This document shows, piece by piece, positions 53,375-63,150 of a DNA stretch of 64,000 nt. Below the pieces are notes generated by a model. That model did no database searches. It was not told the DNA's origin and saw only the letters and a list, made by a program, of their open reading frames with translations. The stretch lies in assembly GCA_020073385.1 (NCBI GenBank), contig JAIQFH010000008.1:62001-126000 (forward strand), given 5' to 3'. A program made the position numbers and the translations under genes. The DNA comes from Terriglobia bacterium (lineage in GTDB: Bacteria; Acidobacteriota; Terriglobia; Terriglobales; Acidobacteriaceae). Numbering within the stretch: the first letter of the stretch is position 1; each line of letters opens with the position of its first letter.

Positions 53375-54907
53375 TTATTTCGCTACTGCTTCCCTCTGCG
53401 AAACGAACTGCTGCTTCGCTTCTTTGATCACGTTCTGCATTTGCGTTTTCAACTGATCGTCGAGAATCTTCTTCTCCATGATCGCGCGCAGGATTCCGGG
53501 ATTGGTTGAATCTACGTACTTGAACAGCTCTTTTTCGAACTCGCGTACCTGCGCGACCGGCATATCGTCGAGGAAGCCTCCGGTGCCGGCCATGATGATC
53601 AGAATCTGCTTCGAAAACGGAAGCGGGGAGTACTGATCCTGCTTCAGCAGTTCCACCAGCCGTTGGCCGCGATTCAACTGGGCCTGCGTGGCTTTGTCGA
53701 GATCACTGCCGAATTGCGCGAATGCTTGCAGCTCGCGGTATTGCGCGAGTTCCAGTTTCAGAGTGCCGGCGACTTGCCGCATGGCCTTGATTTGGGCACT
53801 GCCGCCGACGCGGCTCACCGACAAGCCGACGTTCACAGCAGGGCGCACGCCCTGATTGAACAAGTCGGTTTCAAGATAAATCTGGCCGTCGGTAATCGAA
53901 ATGACGTTCGTCGGGATGTACGCCGACACGTCGCCGGCCTGGGTCTCGATGACGGGCAGAGCGGTCAGCGATCCGCCGCCGTTTTTGTCGCTCAACTTGG
54001 CGGAGCGCTCCAGCAGGCGAGAGTGGAGATAGAAAACGTCTCCCGGATACGCTTCGCGGCCGGGCGGACGGCGCAGCAGCAACGAGATCTCGCGATACGA
54101 AGCGGCATGCTTCGACAAGTCGTCATAGATCACGAGAGCATGGCGTTTGGAGTCGCGAAAGAACTCGCCCATGGCACACGCCGCGTAGGGTGAGATGTAC
54201 TGCATGGGGGCGGGCTCGGATGCTGAAGCGGCGACGACGATGGTGTACTCCATCGCTCCCGCGTCTTCCAGAATTTTGACGACCTGGGCAATCGACGAGC
54301 GCTTCTGTCCGATCGCGTTGTAAATACAGATAAGATCGTTGCCCTTGCTGTTGATGATGGTGTCGAGCGCAACGGCAGTCTTGCCGGTCTGGCGGTCGCC
54401 GATGATCAGTTCGCGCTGGCCGCGGCCGATCGGGATCATGCTGTCGATGGCTTTCAGTCCAGTGGCCATCGGTTCACGCACCGGTTGACGATCGATGACG
54501 CCGGGAGCGAGGCGCTCCAGCGCAATGAACTTGTCGGTCGAGATGGGACCTTTGTCATCGATAGGCTGGCCGAGCGAATTCACGACGCGTCCGATCATGT
54601 TGTCGCCTACGGGCACACTCATGATGCGTCCGGTGCGCTTGACTTCGTCGCCTTCCTTGATCTCGGTGAATTCGCCGAGGAGCACGACGCCGACCTGGTC
54701 TTCTTCCAGGTTCATGGCGATACCGGCCACGCCGTGCGGGAACGACAACAGTTCGCCGGCCATGACTTTGTCGAGACCGTAAACCCTCGCGATGCCATCG
54801 CCCAGGGTGATGACGGTGCCCGTCTCGTCCACGGAGACCTTGGTCTCGTAGTTCTCGATCTGCTCGCGGATTAGCTTGGTGATTTCGTCTGCTTTGATTT
54901 GCGCCAT
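53375..54907 (-). CDS. atpA: ATP synthase alpha subunit
   Basis: 510 residues. P-loop [16 protein letters not shown] and the signature [19 protein letters not shown] are present. Non-catalytic nucleotide-binding subunit of F1. 106 bp after atpH, with a repeat-filled spacer. Confidence 0.98.
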   Translation of the reverse strand: MAQIKADEITKLIREQIENYETKVSVDETGTVITLGDGIARVYGLDKVMAGELLSFPHGVAGIAMNLEEDQVGVVLLGEFTEIKEGDEVKRTGRIMSVPVGDNMIGRVVNSLGQPIDDKGPISTDKFIALERLAPGVIDRQPVREPMATGLKAIDSMIPIGRGQRELIIGDRQTGKTAVALDTIINSKGNDLICIYNAIGQKRSSIAQVVKILEDAGAMEYTIVVAASASEPAPMQYISPYAACAMGEFFRDSKRHALVIYDDLSKHAASYREISLLLRRPPGREAYPGDVFYLHSRLLERSAKLSDKNGGGSLTALPVIETQAGDVSAYIPTNVISITDGQIYLETDLFNQGVRPAVNVGLSVSRVGGSAQIKAMRQVAGTLKLELAQYRELQAFAQFGSDLDKATQAQLNRGQRLVELLKQDQYSPLPFSKQILIIMAGTGGFLDDMPVAQVREFEKELFKYVDSTNPGILRAIMEKKILDDQLKTQMQNVIKEAKQQFVSQREAVAK

Positions 54908-55013
54908 AAGAAAGCTCTCAGCTTTCAGCCATCAGCTCTCAGCTTCGAGCCATGAGCTGCGAGCTTCGAGCAACCACAGCATAAGCTCGTAGCTCAGAGC
55001 TCGAAGCTCACGA
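54908..55013. repeat. atpH-atpA spacer filled with AGCT-word repeats
   Basis: Repeated AGCTCTCAGC and GAGCTTCGAGC words; AGCTCGTAGCTCAGAGCTCG near 54984 mirrors the first half. No gene. Same class as 52064-52223. Confidence 0.6.
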
Positions 55014-55550
55014 CTAGGAGCTTATTGCTTCTTTAATCTTTTCCAACTGCCCTTTCACGGATCCGTCGTAAATCGTGCTGCCGATGCGGACTACCGCGCC
55101 GCCCAGCAACGACGGATCCAATCCATAACTTGCGCGAACTTTCTTGCTGGTCGCCTTTTCGATCTGCGTTTCCAGCGTCCGCTTTTCGGCGTCGCCCAGT
55201 TCGCGGGCACTGGAAATCTGTGCTTCTGTGAATCCCAGCCGCGCGTCGAGTTCTTTCTCGAGCTGTTCAACGATTCTCGGCAGAAACGACAAGCGGCGGT
55301 GGTCCATGAGCACAGCGACTAAATTGCGAACGGGTTTCTCGATTCCGTTTCGCTGCACGATGGCATCCAGCAACTTGCGTTTCTGATCGGCCGGGACGGC
55401 AGGATTCTCCCAGACTCTACGCAATTGGACACTTTCACCGTAGAGCGCCGCAATCTGCCGCAATCCGCCGATGGCGCGGGCCGCATCCAGATGCGCATCG
55501 AACACCACGTCGGCGAAAGCGCGTGCGTAGGTGGTCGCGACCGAAGCCAT
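55014..55550 (-). CDS. atpH: ATP synthase delta subunit
   Basis: 178 residues, standard length. TYARAFADVVFD at the N-terminus, VLMDHRRLSFLPRIVEQLEKE in the middle, and the C-terminal GLDPSLLGGAVVRIGSTIYDGSVKGQL signature. Connects the peripheral stalk to F1. Starts directly after the atpF stop. Confidence 0.96.
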   Translation of the reverse strand: MASVATTYARAFADVVFDAHLDAARAIGGLRQIAALYGESVQLRRVWENPAVPADQKRKLLDAIVQRNGIEKPVRNLVAVLMDHRRLSFLPRIVEQLEKELDARLGFTEAQISSARELGDAEKRTLETQIEKATSKKVRASYGLDPSLLGGAVVRIGSTIYDGSVKGQLEKIKEAISS

Positions 55551-56303
55551 CTAGTTTCCGTCCTTTCCCGAACTCTCGGAGGCGGAGCCCAGTTGTCCGG
55601 CGAAATTGCGCACCAGAGCCTGATCGGTGGCGGTATCGACATGAATCTGTTTCTGGGCAAGACCAACGGCAAGGTCGGCGGCATGGGCCGTCAATTGGCG
55701 GCGTGCGGCTTTGACGGCGGCGACAATCTCCTGCTCCGCCATGGCGACAATCTTGTGCGCGTCTTCTTCAGCGGCTGCTTTAATCCGCGCCTCTTCTGCC
55801 TCGCCCTCTTTTTCAGCGGCATTGCGCATCATACCGATTTCGACATCAAGCTTCTGCAAACGCGATTCGATTTCGGCGAGTCGGCGGCGAGCTTCTTCGC
55901 TGGCTTTCTGCGCCTCCTGCATAGCCTTCTGGATGGCGGCGGTGCGATCGCGGAAAATACCGGGAAGAAACTTGCGTCCGGCCCAGACGATGAGCGCAGC
56001 AATCACAAGAAAGTTGAAAACGAAGCAGGCCCAGTAAGACTGCTGGACGCTCAATCCGGTAAGGCGATGGATAGCCTGGACGGAGGCCGAGTGCTTGAAC
56101 TCCTCCATCTCATCTTTCTCTTGGCCAGCGGCTTCCCGGCTCTCGTGCACCAGTTGGCGCCCTGGCCCCCTTCGCACCTCATCCGTGCCGGCCTGCTTTG
56201 GCTGGGCAGGGGGCGGTGTTTCTTGCGCGCGCAGCGTAACGCCGACACAACCGAGCAGCAGCAGCGCGAGAATCCTGATCCGCAATACCCGATTCGATTT
56301 CAT
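55551..56303 (-). CDS. atpF: ATP synthase b subunit with signal-like N-terminal extension
   Basis: 250 residues, against about 160 for a usual b subunit. Residues 1-27 resemble a cleavable signal (RILALLLLGCVGVTLRAQE); residues 28-80 are polar. The usual membrane anchor follows (WACFVFNFLVIAALIVWAGRKFL), then the long stator coiled coil (AIQKAMQEAQKASEEARRRLAEIE). An extracytoplasmic N-terminal segment is therefore predicted. Its ATG overlaps the upstream b' stop by one base. Confidence 0.9.
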   Translation of the reverse strand: MKSNRVLRIRILALLLLGCVGVTLRAQETPPPAQPKQAGTDEVRRGPGRQLVHESREAAGQEKDEMEEFKHSASVQAIHRLTGLSVQQSYWACFVFNFLVIAALIVWAGRKFLPGIFRDRTAAIQKAMQEAQKASEEARRRLAEIESRLQKLDVEIGMMRNAAEKEGEAEEARIKAAAEEDAHKIVAMAEQEIVAAVKAARRQLTAHAADLAVGLAQKQIHVDTATDQALVRNFAGQLGSASESSGKDGN

Positions 56304-56758
56304 CAGCGCCCCGCTCCCGCCGGCTGCAGAACGCGGCGCACGATCTCCCGGGCAAGCGCTGCCGCCTCGGCCTGCAATCCCTGCTCGGCAGTAACGCGAT
56401 CTTTTTCGATAGCCACTTTGGCCGCCTGTACCTGGGCCTGTGCCCTACTGCGCGCCTCAGCGACGGCTTTAGCTCGAGCCTGCATCGCCACCTGACGCTT
56501 CGCTTCCTGGGCGCGGAAGACGGCCGCCCGCGCCTCGCGCAGACTCTGCTCGTACTCGGCGGTGCGTGCCTCGGCTGCCGCGATATCCGCCTTGGACTTT
56601 TCGATCGCGCCCTCAGTCTTGCTGTGCCGCTCCTCGAGCACTCGCCGCAGGGGCTTGTGCACGATCGCGTTGTAGAGCGCATACAACAGCGCCAGCATAA
56701 TTACCGTCGGAACCGCTCCGAGCAGTAATTTGCCTAGTTGTTGGAGTGTCTCATCCAT
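56303..56758 (-). CDS. atpF': ATP synthase b' subunit
   Basis: 151 residues: one membrane helix (VPTVIMLALLYALYNAIV) and a coiled coil (RRVLEERHSKTEGAIEKSKADIAAAEARTAEYEQSL). With AtpF it makes a heterodimeric stator. First gene of the visible operon; atpB and atpE are not upstream here, so the a and c subunits must be encoded elsewhere. Confidence 0.92.
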   Translation of the reverse strand: MDETLQQLGKLLLGAVPTVIMLALLYALYNAIVHKPLRRVLEERHSKTEGAIEKSKADIAAAEARTAEYEQSLREARAAVFRAQEAKRQVAMQARAKAVAEARSRAQAQVQAAKVAIEKDRVTAEQGLQAEAAALAREIVRRVLQPAGAGR

Positions 56759-56982
56759 GTGGTGCTGAGCTAGATCGAGAAATGAGGGCTATGAAAACTG
56801 TTAAGTCTAACGTCCGGAGAAGTTTAATGTCAACGCAAGAAGATCGGTTTAGGACGCGCGCGAGCACGGCGAATCGCCGTCGCGACGACTCCAGGTGACC
56901 ACCAGATTACTATTGAAAATAGGGGATTTACCTTACTGAACTTTATCGCACGGGCGGAGTCGCAGATTTCTGCACATAGCCC

Positions 56983-57010
56983 TTGACTTCGCAGTAAAGA
57001 GGATTAGCAT
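56983..57010 (+). promoter_or_regulatory. Putative sigma-70-type promoter of an orphan small RNA
   Basis: TTGACT (56983-56988) and TAGCAT (57005-57010) with a 16-bp spacer. Start point expected near 57017. Confidence 0.5.
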
Positions 57011-57016
57011 GTAGAT

Positions 57017-57101
57017 ATCACCTCCGATCCAATTCAGGATCGAATGGGCCGATAGCCAAGGAATGTCACCGCTTCTTGGTTGCCGGCCCATTTAAATTTT
57101 T
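57017..57101 (+). ncRNA. Candidate orphan small RNA with CACCUCC motif and intrinsic terminator
   Basis: After the promoter the RNA would begin ATCACCTCC, the same as the 3' end of 16S rRNA (anti-Shine-Dalgarno). Then comes hairpin CGATCC-AATTCA-GGATCG (57025-57042), then an 18-bp hairpin with three mismatches (57043-57092, AATGGGCCG.../...CGGCCCATT) and TTTAAATTTTT. About 85 nt. It lies between two minus-strand genes and has no coding potential. Not a family I can name. Confidence 0.55.
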
Positions 57102-57121
57102 GCAGGATCGTCCAAGAGGAG

Positions 57122-58334
57122 CTAACGGGATGCTGGGCACGCCTGTGCCCGTACCGCAGGAAGAATGCGGTTCATCAAATCGCGATCCTTGGCCTCATCT
57201 TTCAGAATCTCCCATCCCGTGAATACGGCAATCATGTCTTCCTCAGGAAACACCATGAGCCGCTGGCCACCGAAGCCGCGTGCCATCCAGACATACGCCG
57301 CTCGGTCCGTGCGCGGCAGCAGCCACCACTTGAATCCGTATTTGAAGCCTTCTCCGGCATCGGTAGACGGAGCCAGGGACTGCCGCACCCACTCTTTCGA
57401 TACGATCTGGTGCCCGTCCCACATGCCACCCGTACAAATACAGAGATCCGATTTTGGCCAGGTCCGAATTCTTGAGGAAGAGCCCGCCCTCGGTATCGAC
57501 CACCCCCAGCGGCGTTCGTTTCCAGAAGTACTCGATGCCGAGCGGAGCGAACAGATATTTTGCCCCGTATTGCTCGATGTCCTTTCCAGTCTCTTTCTCG
57601 AAGATATGTGCCAGCAATTCCGAGACACCACTGCTGTAGTTGAAGACCTTCCCTGGCTCCTGCGCCATCGGACGATCGATGACGTACTGCACCCAGTCGT
57701 CAGCTGCTTCCATCAGGCTTGAGTCGTTCTTGGGATCGTCATACGCAACTTCTTCGTTCCAGTCGAGTCCGGTCGTCATGGTCAAAACATGCTGGAGCGT
57801 AATGCGCCGCTTTCGGTCGTCGACATTTTTCACCTTGGCGACGTCGAAGTACTTCAGCAGAGGAGTGTCGAGGCCGGCTTTGAAATCGCCGCGGGTCATG
57901 GCAATCCCGATGATCACCGACGATACCGTCTTGCTTACGGATTGCATGCTGTGCAGGCCTGTTCCGTGATAGTACGGGTGCCACGCCGGATCGAAGTAGT
58001 TGTACCAACCGGTGAGGTGGGCGTTCAGCGGGCCCCGCTCCCCAGCTTCTTTTGCGTAGATGTGCGCGTAGTCGTGGGGATACGTTTGCTCAAACACCAT
58101 CTTCCCGCAGCGGTAGACAGCAAAGCTGTCTACTAGCGAATACTTACCGCTGGCGAGGTCGGCATCGAAGGCCGCCAGCACTTTTCCGTCGAGTCCCACG
58201 GCTTCGGGCCGGTCCTTAGTCCAGCCTCGCGTCGGCGATGGAGACGCGCCGGAGCTCTGAGTCTGAGCTACGGCCATCTGTAGAACTAGTGCCAAACACA
58301 TCGAAATCATGAACAGCCGTGCCGGCATCTTCAT
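57122..58334 (-). pseudogene. Serine hydrolase (class C beta-lactamase family), frameshifted
   Basis: From the ATG at 58334 (AAAGGA upstream), signal peptide LFMISMCLALVLQMAVAQ, catalytic SVSK in MQSVSKTVSS, and YSS in the second motif position. The frame breaks at about 57429-57431, where a GGG run has one base too many. The downstream frame continues GGMWDGHQIVSKEWVRQSL to a normal end (FGGQRLMVFPEED) at 57122. A deleted G restores one full protein of about 400 residues. Either a recent pseudogene or a sequencing error. Confidence 0.85.
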
Positions 58335-58355
58335 GTTGTCCTTTGTCATTGCGGC

Positions 58356-60068
58356 TTATTCTCCAGCGAACACAATTTTGCCCGCGACCATAGTCGTCAC
58401 GACTTTGGTCTTGGAGATGTCTTCGGGCTTCACCGAAAAAATATCCTGGGACAGCACCGCAAGATCCGCCTCTTTCCCCACTTCGAGTGTTCCCAGTTTA
58501 TCTTCCGAAAACCTGGCGTAGGCCGAACCCTGCGTGTACGCGTTCACAGCTTGTTCGACCGTGATGCGCTCCTCCGGCGTGTAGACATCTTTGGTGGCTA
58601 AGTACCCGGCCTGGCCTGCGCCGTCGAACACGCCTCCGGGAAAATCGCTGCCGCTGACTGGCTTCCAGATTTGGCGTGTGACCGCCTCCTGGATGGCGAT
58701 GAATGGATTGGGAGGCCAGATACAAGGCCAATCGCTGCCGAAGGCCAGCCGCGCCCCGCTTTTTTCGATGCTCTGCCAGCGGTCGGTCGTGGTGCGGTCC
58801 TTGGGATCGTAGTTCGAGCCATTCTCATCGCAGCAGAAACTTGGCTGCATGCTGGTGATCAGCTGATGCTTGGCCACGCGCGTTATATCTGCCGCGGGTA
58901 GGAAGTCTCCATGCTCAATGCGGAAGCGCCTGTCGCGCGGGCCGTTGACCCGCTCGGCTTCCTCATAGGTATCGACCACCAGGTGTGTGGAGTCGGGGCG
59001 ATACGCGTGGGTCATGATTTGGAATCCGCGCTTGTCCAAATCGAGCACTAGTTTCTTGTACTCGGCAGGTTGGTAGGTCAGGGGCGGGATGAGTCCGGTG
59101 CCACCGTCGACGAAAAATTTCACGAGGTTCGCTGAAACCCAGTCGTCGTGATAGAGCGTCCGCGCCTTCTCAAGGTCCGCCAGAAACTCGGGCGTCAGGT
59201 GATGATTCACCGCCACAGCGCCAAACGATGTTCGCGTGCGGACGGTCAGTTCGCCGCGATCGCGTAACGCGGCGTAGAGCTGAATCTCTGCCAGATTTCC
59301 AGTCGCATTCACGACGCTGGTGATTCCGAACCGATTCAGGTGATGAGCGGCATCACGCAGGAACTTGAGTTTTTCCTCCTCCGGAAACAGAGGTTGCAAC
59401 GCGCGTTCCATGATGGCCATGGCCGCTTCGAGCAGCAGTCCGCTGGGATGTCCGCTGGCGTCGCGAATGATGTTCTTCTCTTCCTCCGGATCGGCGACCG
59501 GCTGGTCTGTGATCCCCGCCAAGGCGAGAGCCTTTGCATTAAGCAGAAGAGAGTGTTCCGCCGTGTGATGCACGATCACCGGCCGATCCGGGACGGCTCG
59601 GTCGAGCAGTTCATGCGTCGGAGTGGAAGGAGGCGTGGTGCTGAAATCTGCACGGACAATCAGCACCTTGCCGTTGGGATGACTCGCAGCGTACGCCTTG
59701 ATCTGCTCGACGAACTTTTCAGGATTATCGGGAGTAATCGTCCCGTCGGGTGTCGACAGATTAAGGCCATGCAGTTCCAGTCCACCGAACCACATATGGA
59801 CGTGCGAGTCGGAGATGCCTGGGATCACCGTCCGGCCCTGCAGATCAATCACTTTCGTTTGCGGTTGCTTCTGGGTGAGGATTTCCTGATCCGTTCCCAC
59901 GGCTTCGATGCGAGTCCCGGAAATAGCCAGAGCCTGTGCCCATGGCGCCTTGGGATTGCCGGTGTAGATGTGGCCGTGAATCAGAACGGTGTCGCTGCCA
60001 AAAACGTCTGCTGACAGAAAGACTGCGACTGCTGCACAAAAGATCACGACGGATCGACGTGCAGGCAT
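58356..60068 (-). CDS. Exported YtcJ-type amidohydrolase
   Basis: 570 residues with a signal peptide (VVIFCAAVAVFLSADVFG). The amidohydrolase 3 fold is complete: VIPGISDSHVHMWFGG (HxH), RIEHGDFLPA, LAFGSDWPCIWPPNPFIAIQEAVTR, and LGTLEVGKEADLAVLSQD. Substrate unknown. The serine hydrolase follows 21 bp downstream, so the two were probably one transcription unit. Confidence 0.92.
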   Translation of the reverse strand: MPARRSVVIFCAAVAVFLSADVFGSDTVLIHGHIYTGNPKAPWAQALAISGTRIEAVGTDQEILTQKQPQTKVIDLQGRTVIPGISDSHVHMWFGGLELHGLNLSTPDGTITPDNPEKFVEQIKAYAASHPNGKVLIVRADFSTTPPSTPTHELLDRAVPDRPVIVHHTAEHSLLLNAKALALAGITDQPVADPEEEKNIIRDASGHPSGLLLEAAMAIMERALQPLFPEEEKLKFLRDAAHHLNRFGITSVVNATGNLAEIQLYAALRDRGELTVRTRTSFGAVAVNHHLTPEFLADLEKARTLYHDDWVSANLVKFFVDGGTGLIPPLTYQPAEYKKLVLDLDKRGFQIMTHAYRPDSTHLVVDTYEEAERVNGPRDRRFRIEHGDFLPAADITRVAKHQLITSMQPSFCCDENGSNYDPKDRTTTDRWQSIEKSGARLAFGSDWPCIWPPNPFIAIQEAVTRQIWKPVSGSDFPGGVFDGAGQAGYLATKDVYTPEERITVEQAVNAYTQGSAYARFSEDKLGTLEVGKEADLAVLSQDIFSVKPEDISKTKVVTTMVAGKIVFAGE

Positions 60069-60128
60069 CGTTTGCCTCCGGTGGAAATTGCGCCGGGCAA
60101 GTGTAACGCGAGCGAGGTATGTTTTGTA

Positions 60129-61592
60129 TTAGGTGCCGTTGCTTACGACCCACCCGCGGACGCGGCGCACAACCGACTCCGGCGCCTCCACTTCGAGCTC
60201 GACTGCGCCGTCGTTGTATTCCCGAGAATAAATTCGTGCCCGGGCTTCCAGCATCGCCAGCATCTTGCCTTCTTTCTGCGGGACGCGCAGATGCAGGCGG
60301 CTCACCGGATCCTCTTCGACCATCTTGTCGATCCGTTCGAGCAAGGTATCCAAGCCCGTGCCTTCGACCGCCGAGACATACAGTGTTCGTGAGCTCTCGC
60401 GCGCGGCGTCGGCCATCAGGTTTTCCGCGACTTCCTCGTCCAGAAGATCGACTTTGTTCATCACCCGCAGACGCGGCTTCTTCTCCGCTTCCAGTTCCTT
60501 CAAGACAATTTCCACCTGGGCATCCTGCTCGGCCGAGAGGCGACTGCTGGCGTCGGACACATGCAAGATGAGCGACGCGCGCTGCACTTCCTCCAAGGTC
60601 GCGCGGAACGCGGAGACAAGCGTATGCGGCAAGTTGCGGATAAAACCGACGGTATCGGACAAAAGCACTTTGCGTTTGGACGGCAATTCCACTGCCCGAA
60701 GTGTGGGATCCAGAGTTGCGAACATCTTCGGCGACGCCAGCACTCCCGCCCGGGTCAGCGCATTGAACAACGTTGACTTGCCGGCATTCGTGTATCCCAC
60801 GAGTGCGACAGTGGCCACCGGAGCCGATTCGCGCCGCTGCCTCTGCTGGGCGCGAATGCGCCGAACATTTTCCAGTTGTTGTTCGACGTGCCGCACGCGC
60901 CGGGCGATCTTTCGGCGGTCGGTCTCCAGCTTGGTTTCGCCAGGGCCTCGCGTGCCGATGCCGCCGCCCAGTTGCGACATCTCAACACCGTGTCCAGCCA
61001 GACGCGGCATCATGTAGTGCAACTGCGCCAGTTCGACCTGCAACTGGCCTTCCCGTGTTCGCGCGTGACGCGCAAAGATATCGAGGATAAGCTGCGTGCG
61101 ATCAATCACCCGCCGCTCAATGATCCTCTCGATGTTGCGTTGCTGGGATGGACTGAGATCGTGATCGAACAGCAGCAGTTCGGCATCGACGGAGGCAGCG
61201 GCCCCGGCAATTTCCTCAAGCTTGCCGGCGCCTACCAAAGTTGCCGGATCAGGCCGATCCCTTCGCTGCAGGATTTCGCCCACGACTCTCGCGCCCGCGC
61301 TTTCTGCAAGGGTCCGCAGTTCGGCCAGGGATTCTTCGGCATCGAATTCGGGAATGCTGGGCCGCCCGTCGGATTTCGGCGCGGCGCCAGAGGCAGCGAC
61401 CGCATCGCGTGCCGCTGATGCTTGAGCTGTGACCGCGCGCTTGGCAGCGCCTCGGCTGCGCGTCCGCGCATCCAATCCGACCAGGAACGCACGTTCGCGA
61501 TCGGGATCTTCCGTGGTTGCGACCGTGCCGAACGGCGCACGACCTCGCTCACGCGCCAAGTCGCGGGATTTCTTGCGATGAGGACTTCGCAA
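60129..61592 (-). CDS. hflX: Ribosome-associated GTPase HflX
   Basis: 487 residues from a TTG at 61592; the start is not firm. N-terminal HflX domain ([65 protein letters not shown]). The GTPase domain has G1 [10 protein letters not shown]3 DTVGFI and G4 NKVD. HflX splits stalled or heat-damaged ribosomes. It follows hfq by 18 bp, the usual hfq-hflX order. Confidence 0.95.
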   Translation of the reverse strand: MRSPHRKKSRDLARERGRAPFGTVATTEDPDRERAFLVGLDARTRSRGAAKRAVTAQASAARDAVAASGAAPKSDGRPSIPEFDAEESLAELRTLAESAGARVVGEILQRRDRPDPATLVGAGKLEEIAGAAASVDAELLLFDHDLSPSQQRNIERIIERRVIDRTQLILDIFARHARTREGQLQVELAQLHYMMPRLAGHGVEMSQLGGGIGTRGPGETKLETDRRKIARRVRHVEQQLENVRRIRAQQRQRRESAPVATVALVGYTNAGKSTLFNALTRAGVLASPKMFATLDPTLRAVELPSKRKVLLSDTVGFIRNLPHTLVSAFRATLEEVQRASLILHVSDASSRLSAEQDAQVEIVLKELEAEKKPRLRVMNKVDLLDEEVAENLMADAARESSRTLYVSAVEGTGLDTLLERIDKMVEEDPVSRLHLRVPQKEGKMLAMLEARARIYSREYNDGAVELEVEAPESVVRRVRGWVVSNGT

Positions 61593-61610
61593 AGCCGAAA
61601 ACGCCTGTCT

Positions 61611-61922
61611 TTATCCTTCGGTGCCCGAGGCACTCGCAGCCGTACCAGCAGACGACGCTGCGGCCTGCGCTTTCTCCGGATGCACCGCATGGGTCACGTG
61701 CGTCGACGCCACCCGTCCCATGACAACCGTGGAGATGGCGTGCTTGAAGATGAGTTGCTCCTGACCGTTCGCCTCCAGCACCACGGAGTACTTGTCAAAA
61801 GAGCGGATGCGGCCCGTCAGCTTGACTCCGCTGAGCAGGTAAATGGTAATGCTGGCTCTCTCTTTGCGGGCCGTATTAAGGAAGGAATCCTGAATATTTT
61901 GCGCCGGCTTATTGCTGTCCAT
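61611..61922 (-). CDS. hfq: RNA chaperone Hfq
   Basis: 103 residues from the ATG at 61922, with GAGGAG 7 nt upstream; a longer frame from 62165 has no such site. Sm1 and Sm2 motifs: [42 protein letters not shown] and [10 protein letters not shown]. An Ala/Ser-rich tail of about 25 residues follows. Hfq binds small RNAs and mRNAs; the candidate small RNA at 57017 would be a natural client to test. Confidence 0.97.
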   Translation of the reverse strand: MDSNKPAQNIQDSFLNTARKERASITIYLLSGVKLTGRIRSFDKYSVVLEANGQEQLIFKHAISTVVMGRVASTHVTHAVHPEKAQAAASSAGTAASASGTEG

Positions 61923-62285
61923 AGCCGATCTCCTCAATTGTGTAAACTGCGACTTTCCAACTGCCGGCCCACAAGCGCAATGGGCAGGCGCAAAGCAACA
62001 GCATGTTCCTGGAAGCCTTCCCGCTGCTACAGGAACAAGGGGGGACAATCCCGCTGGACCCAGACTTACAGGTTCGGCCATCCCCAGCGGGGAGATGTCA
62101 GTACGATACGGCGATCCGCGGCGCATTTCAACCGAAAGTTGCCGCACAACAGTGCCTGTTGACATTACCGCCGCGGCGAGAGCAGACTTGCGGTCGATTT
62201 AACAACAGGCCGGCTTTCGGAATGCCCTTCCTGCCGTTGGCGTTGCGGAACCGCAATCTGCACTTCGCATTTCCGGAGGAGATCG
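61923..62285. other. Divergent intergenic region between hfq and the PuuD-like gene
   Basis: About 360 bp. A TTGACA at 62164-62169 lacks a matching -10. No RNA gene, repeat or small ORF with a good ribosome-binding site is apparent. Confidence 0.4.
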
Positions 62286-63020
62286 ATGCACCACTTCGTC
62301 ATGTCATTCCTGGTCCAACCCACAATTTCAGGAGCGGAGGCGGCCCAGTTCATCCTGCGCTGGTTTCACCTCATCGCCGGCATTACCTGGATCGGATTGC
62401 TGTACTTCTTCAACCTGGTGAATGTGCCGTTCATGAAAACGGTGGACGCCGCCGTCAAACCCAAAATCTTCGAGAACATGACGCTCCCCGCGCTGAATTG
62501 GTTCCGCTGGAGCGCGCTGGTGACGGTGTTCGTGGGCGGTTGGTATTGGGGGCAATTTCTGGTCGCACCGGACGCCCAGCGGGACGGCGGCAGCGAAGGC
62601 AAAACCATGGGCCTGTTCCTGCTGATCTGGATCGTGGTCTTCTTCCTGCTGTATTTCGTGATCAAGAAGGCCACTCCGAACGGGTATGTGCTCGGCGCGA
62701 TCACGGCCGTGGTTGTGTACGCGGCAGGATGGCTGTTCGTCCACTACACACCCGTCGGCGGAGACGACAACCACGTGTTATGTATCGGCATCGGCGGCGG
62801 CTTCGGCATCGTGATGCTGTTCAACGTCTGGGGCATCATCTGGCCGAACAATAAGAAGATCATCCGCGGCACGTTGGCCGGGACGCCTCCCGCGAATGCA
62901 GCGGCGCTGGCTCGCCAGGCATTCCTGGCCTCGCGGACGAATTTCTTTTTGTCGGTGCCGATGTTGTTTTACATGGCGGCGGCTTCGCACTTTGCTAGCA
63001 CGGTGATATTCGGAAAGTAA
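62286..63020 (+). CDS. Urate-hydroxylase (PuuD) family membrane protein
   Basis: 244 residues with GGAGGAGA just upstream of the ATG. About six membrane helices. AAQFILRWFHLIAGITWIGLLYFFNLVNVPFMK and NVWGIIWPNNKKII match the membrane domain (urate_ox_N type). PuuD proteins oxidise urate, but here only the membrane part is present, without the cytochrome c tail of the long form. Function therefore uncertain. Confidence 0.8.
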   Translation: MHHFVMSFLVQPTISGAEAAQFILRWFHLIAGITWIGLLYFFNLVNVPFMKTVDAAVKPKIFENMTLPALNWFRWSALVTVFVGGWYWGQFLVAPDAQRDGGSEGKTMGLFLLIWIVVFFLLYFVIKKATPNGYVLGAITAVVVYAAGWLFVHYTPVGGDDNHVLCIGIGGGFGIVMLFNVWGIIWPNNKKIIRGTLAGTPPANAAALARQAFLASRTNFFLSVPMLFYMAAASHFASTVIFGK

Positions 63021-63042
63021 AAACCTGTTTCTGCTGAAAAGG

Positions 63043-63062
63043 GCCCCACCCTGAGGTGGGGC
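63043..63062 (+). terminator. Rho-independent-type terminator of the PuuD-like gene
   Basis: GCCCCACC-CTGA-GGTGGGGC, perfect 8-bp stem 22 bp after the stop, followed by TTCGCTTGTTT (weak T-run). Confidence 0.65.
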
Positions 63063-63150
63063 TTCGCTTGTTTGCGAATGCGAGTTTCACTGGTGCATGC
63101 GGCGCTTCCCCTACCGAAACTCATGATCTCTGGCAGAATTGCCCCATTCC

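Noticed and set aside
61923-62285. Riboswitch or leader RNA upstream of hfq
   Set aside because: No stable conserved fold or terminator could be recognised; GC-rich segments pair only weakly.
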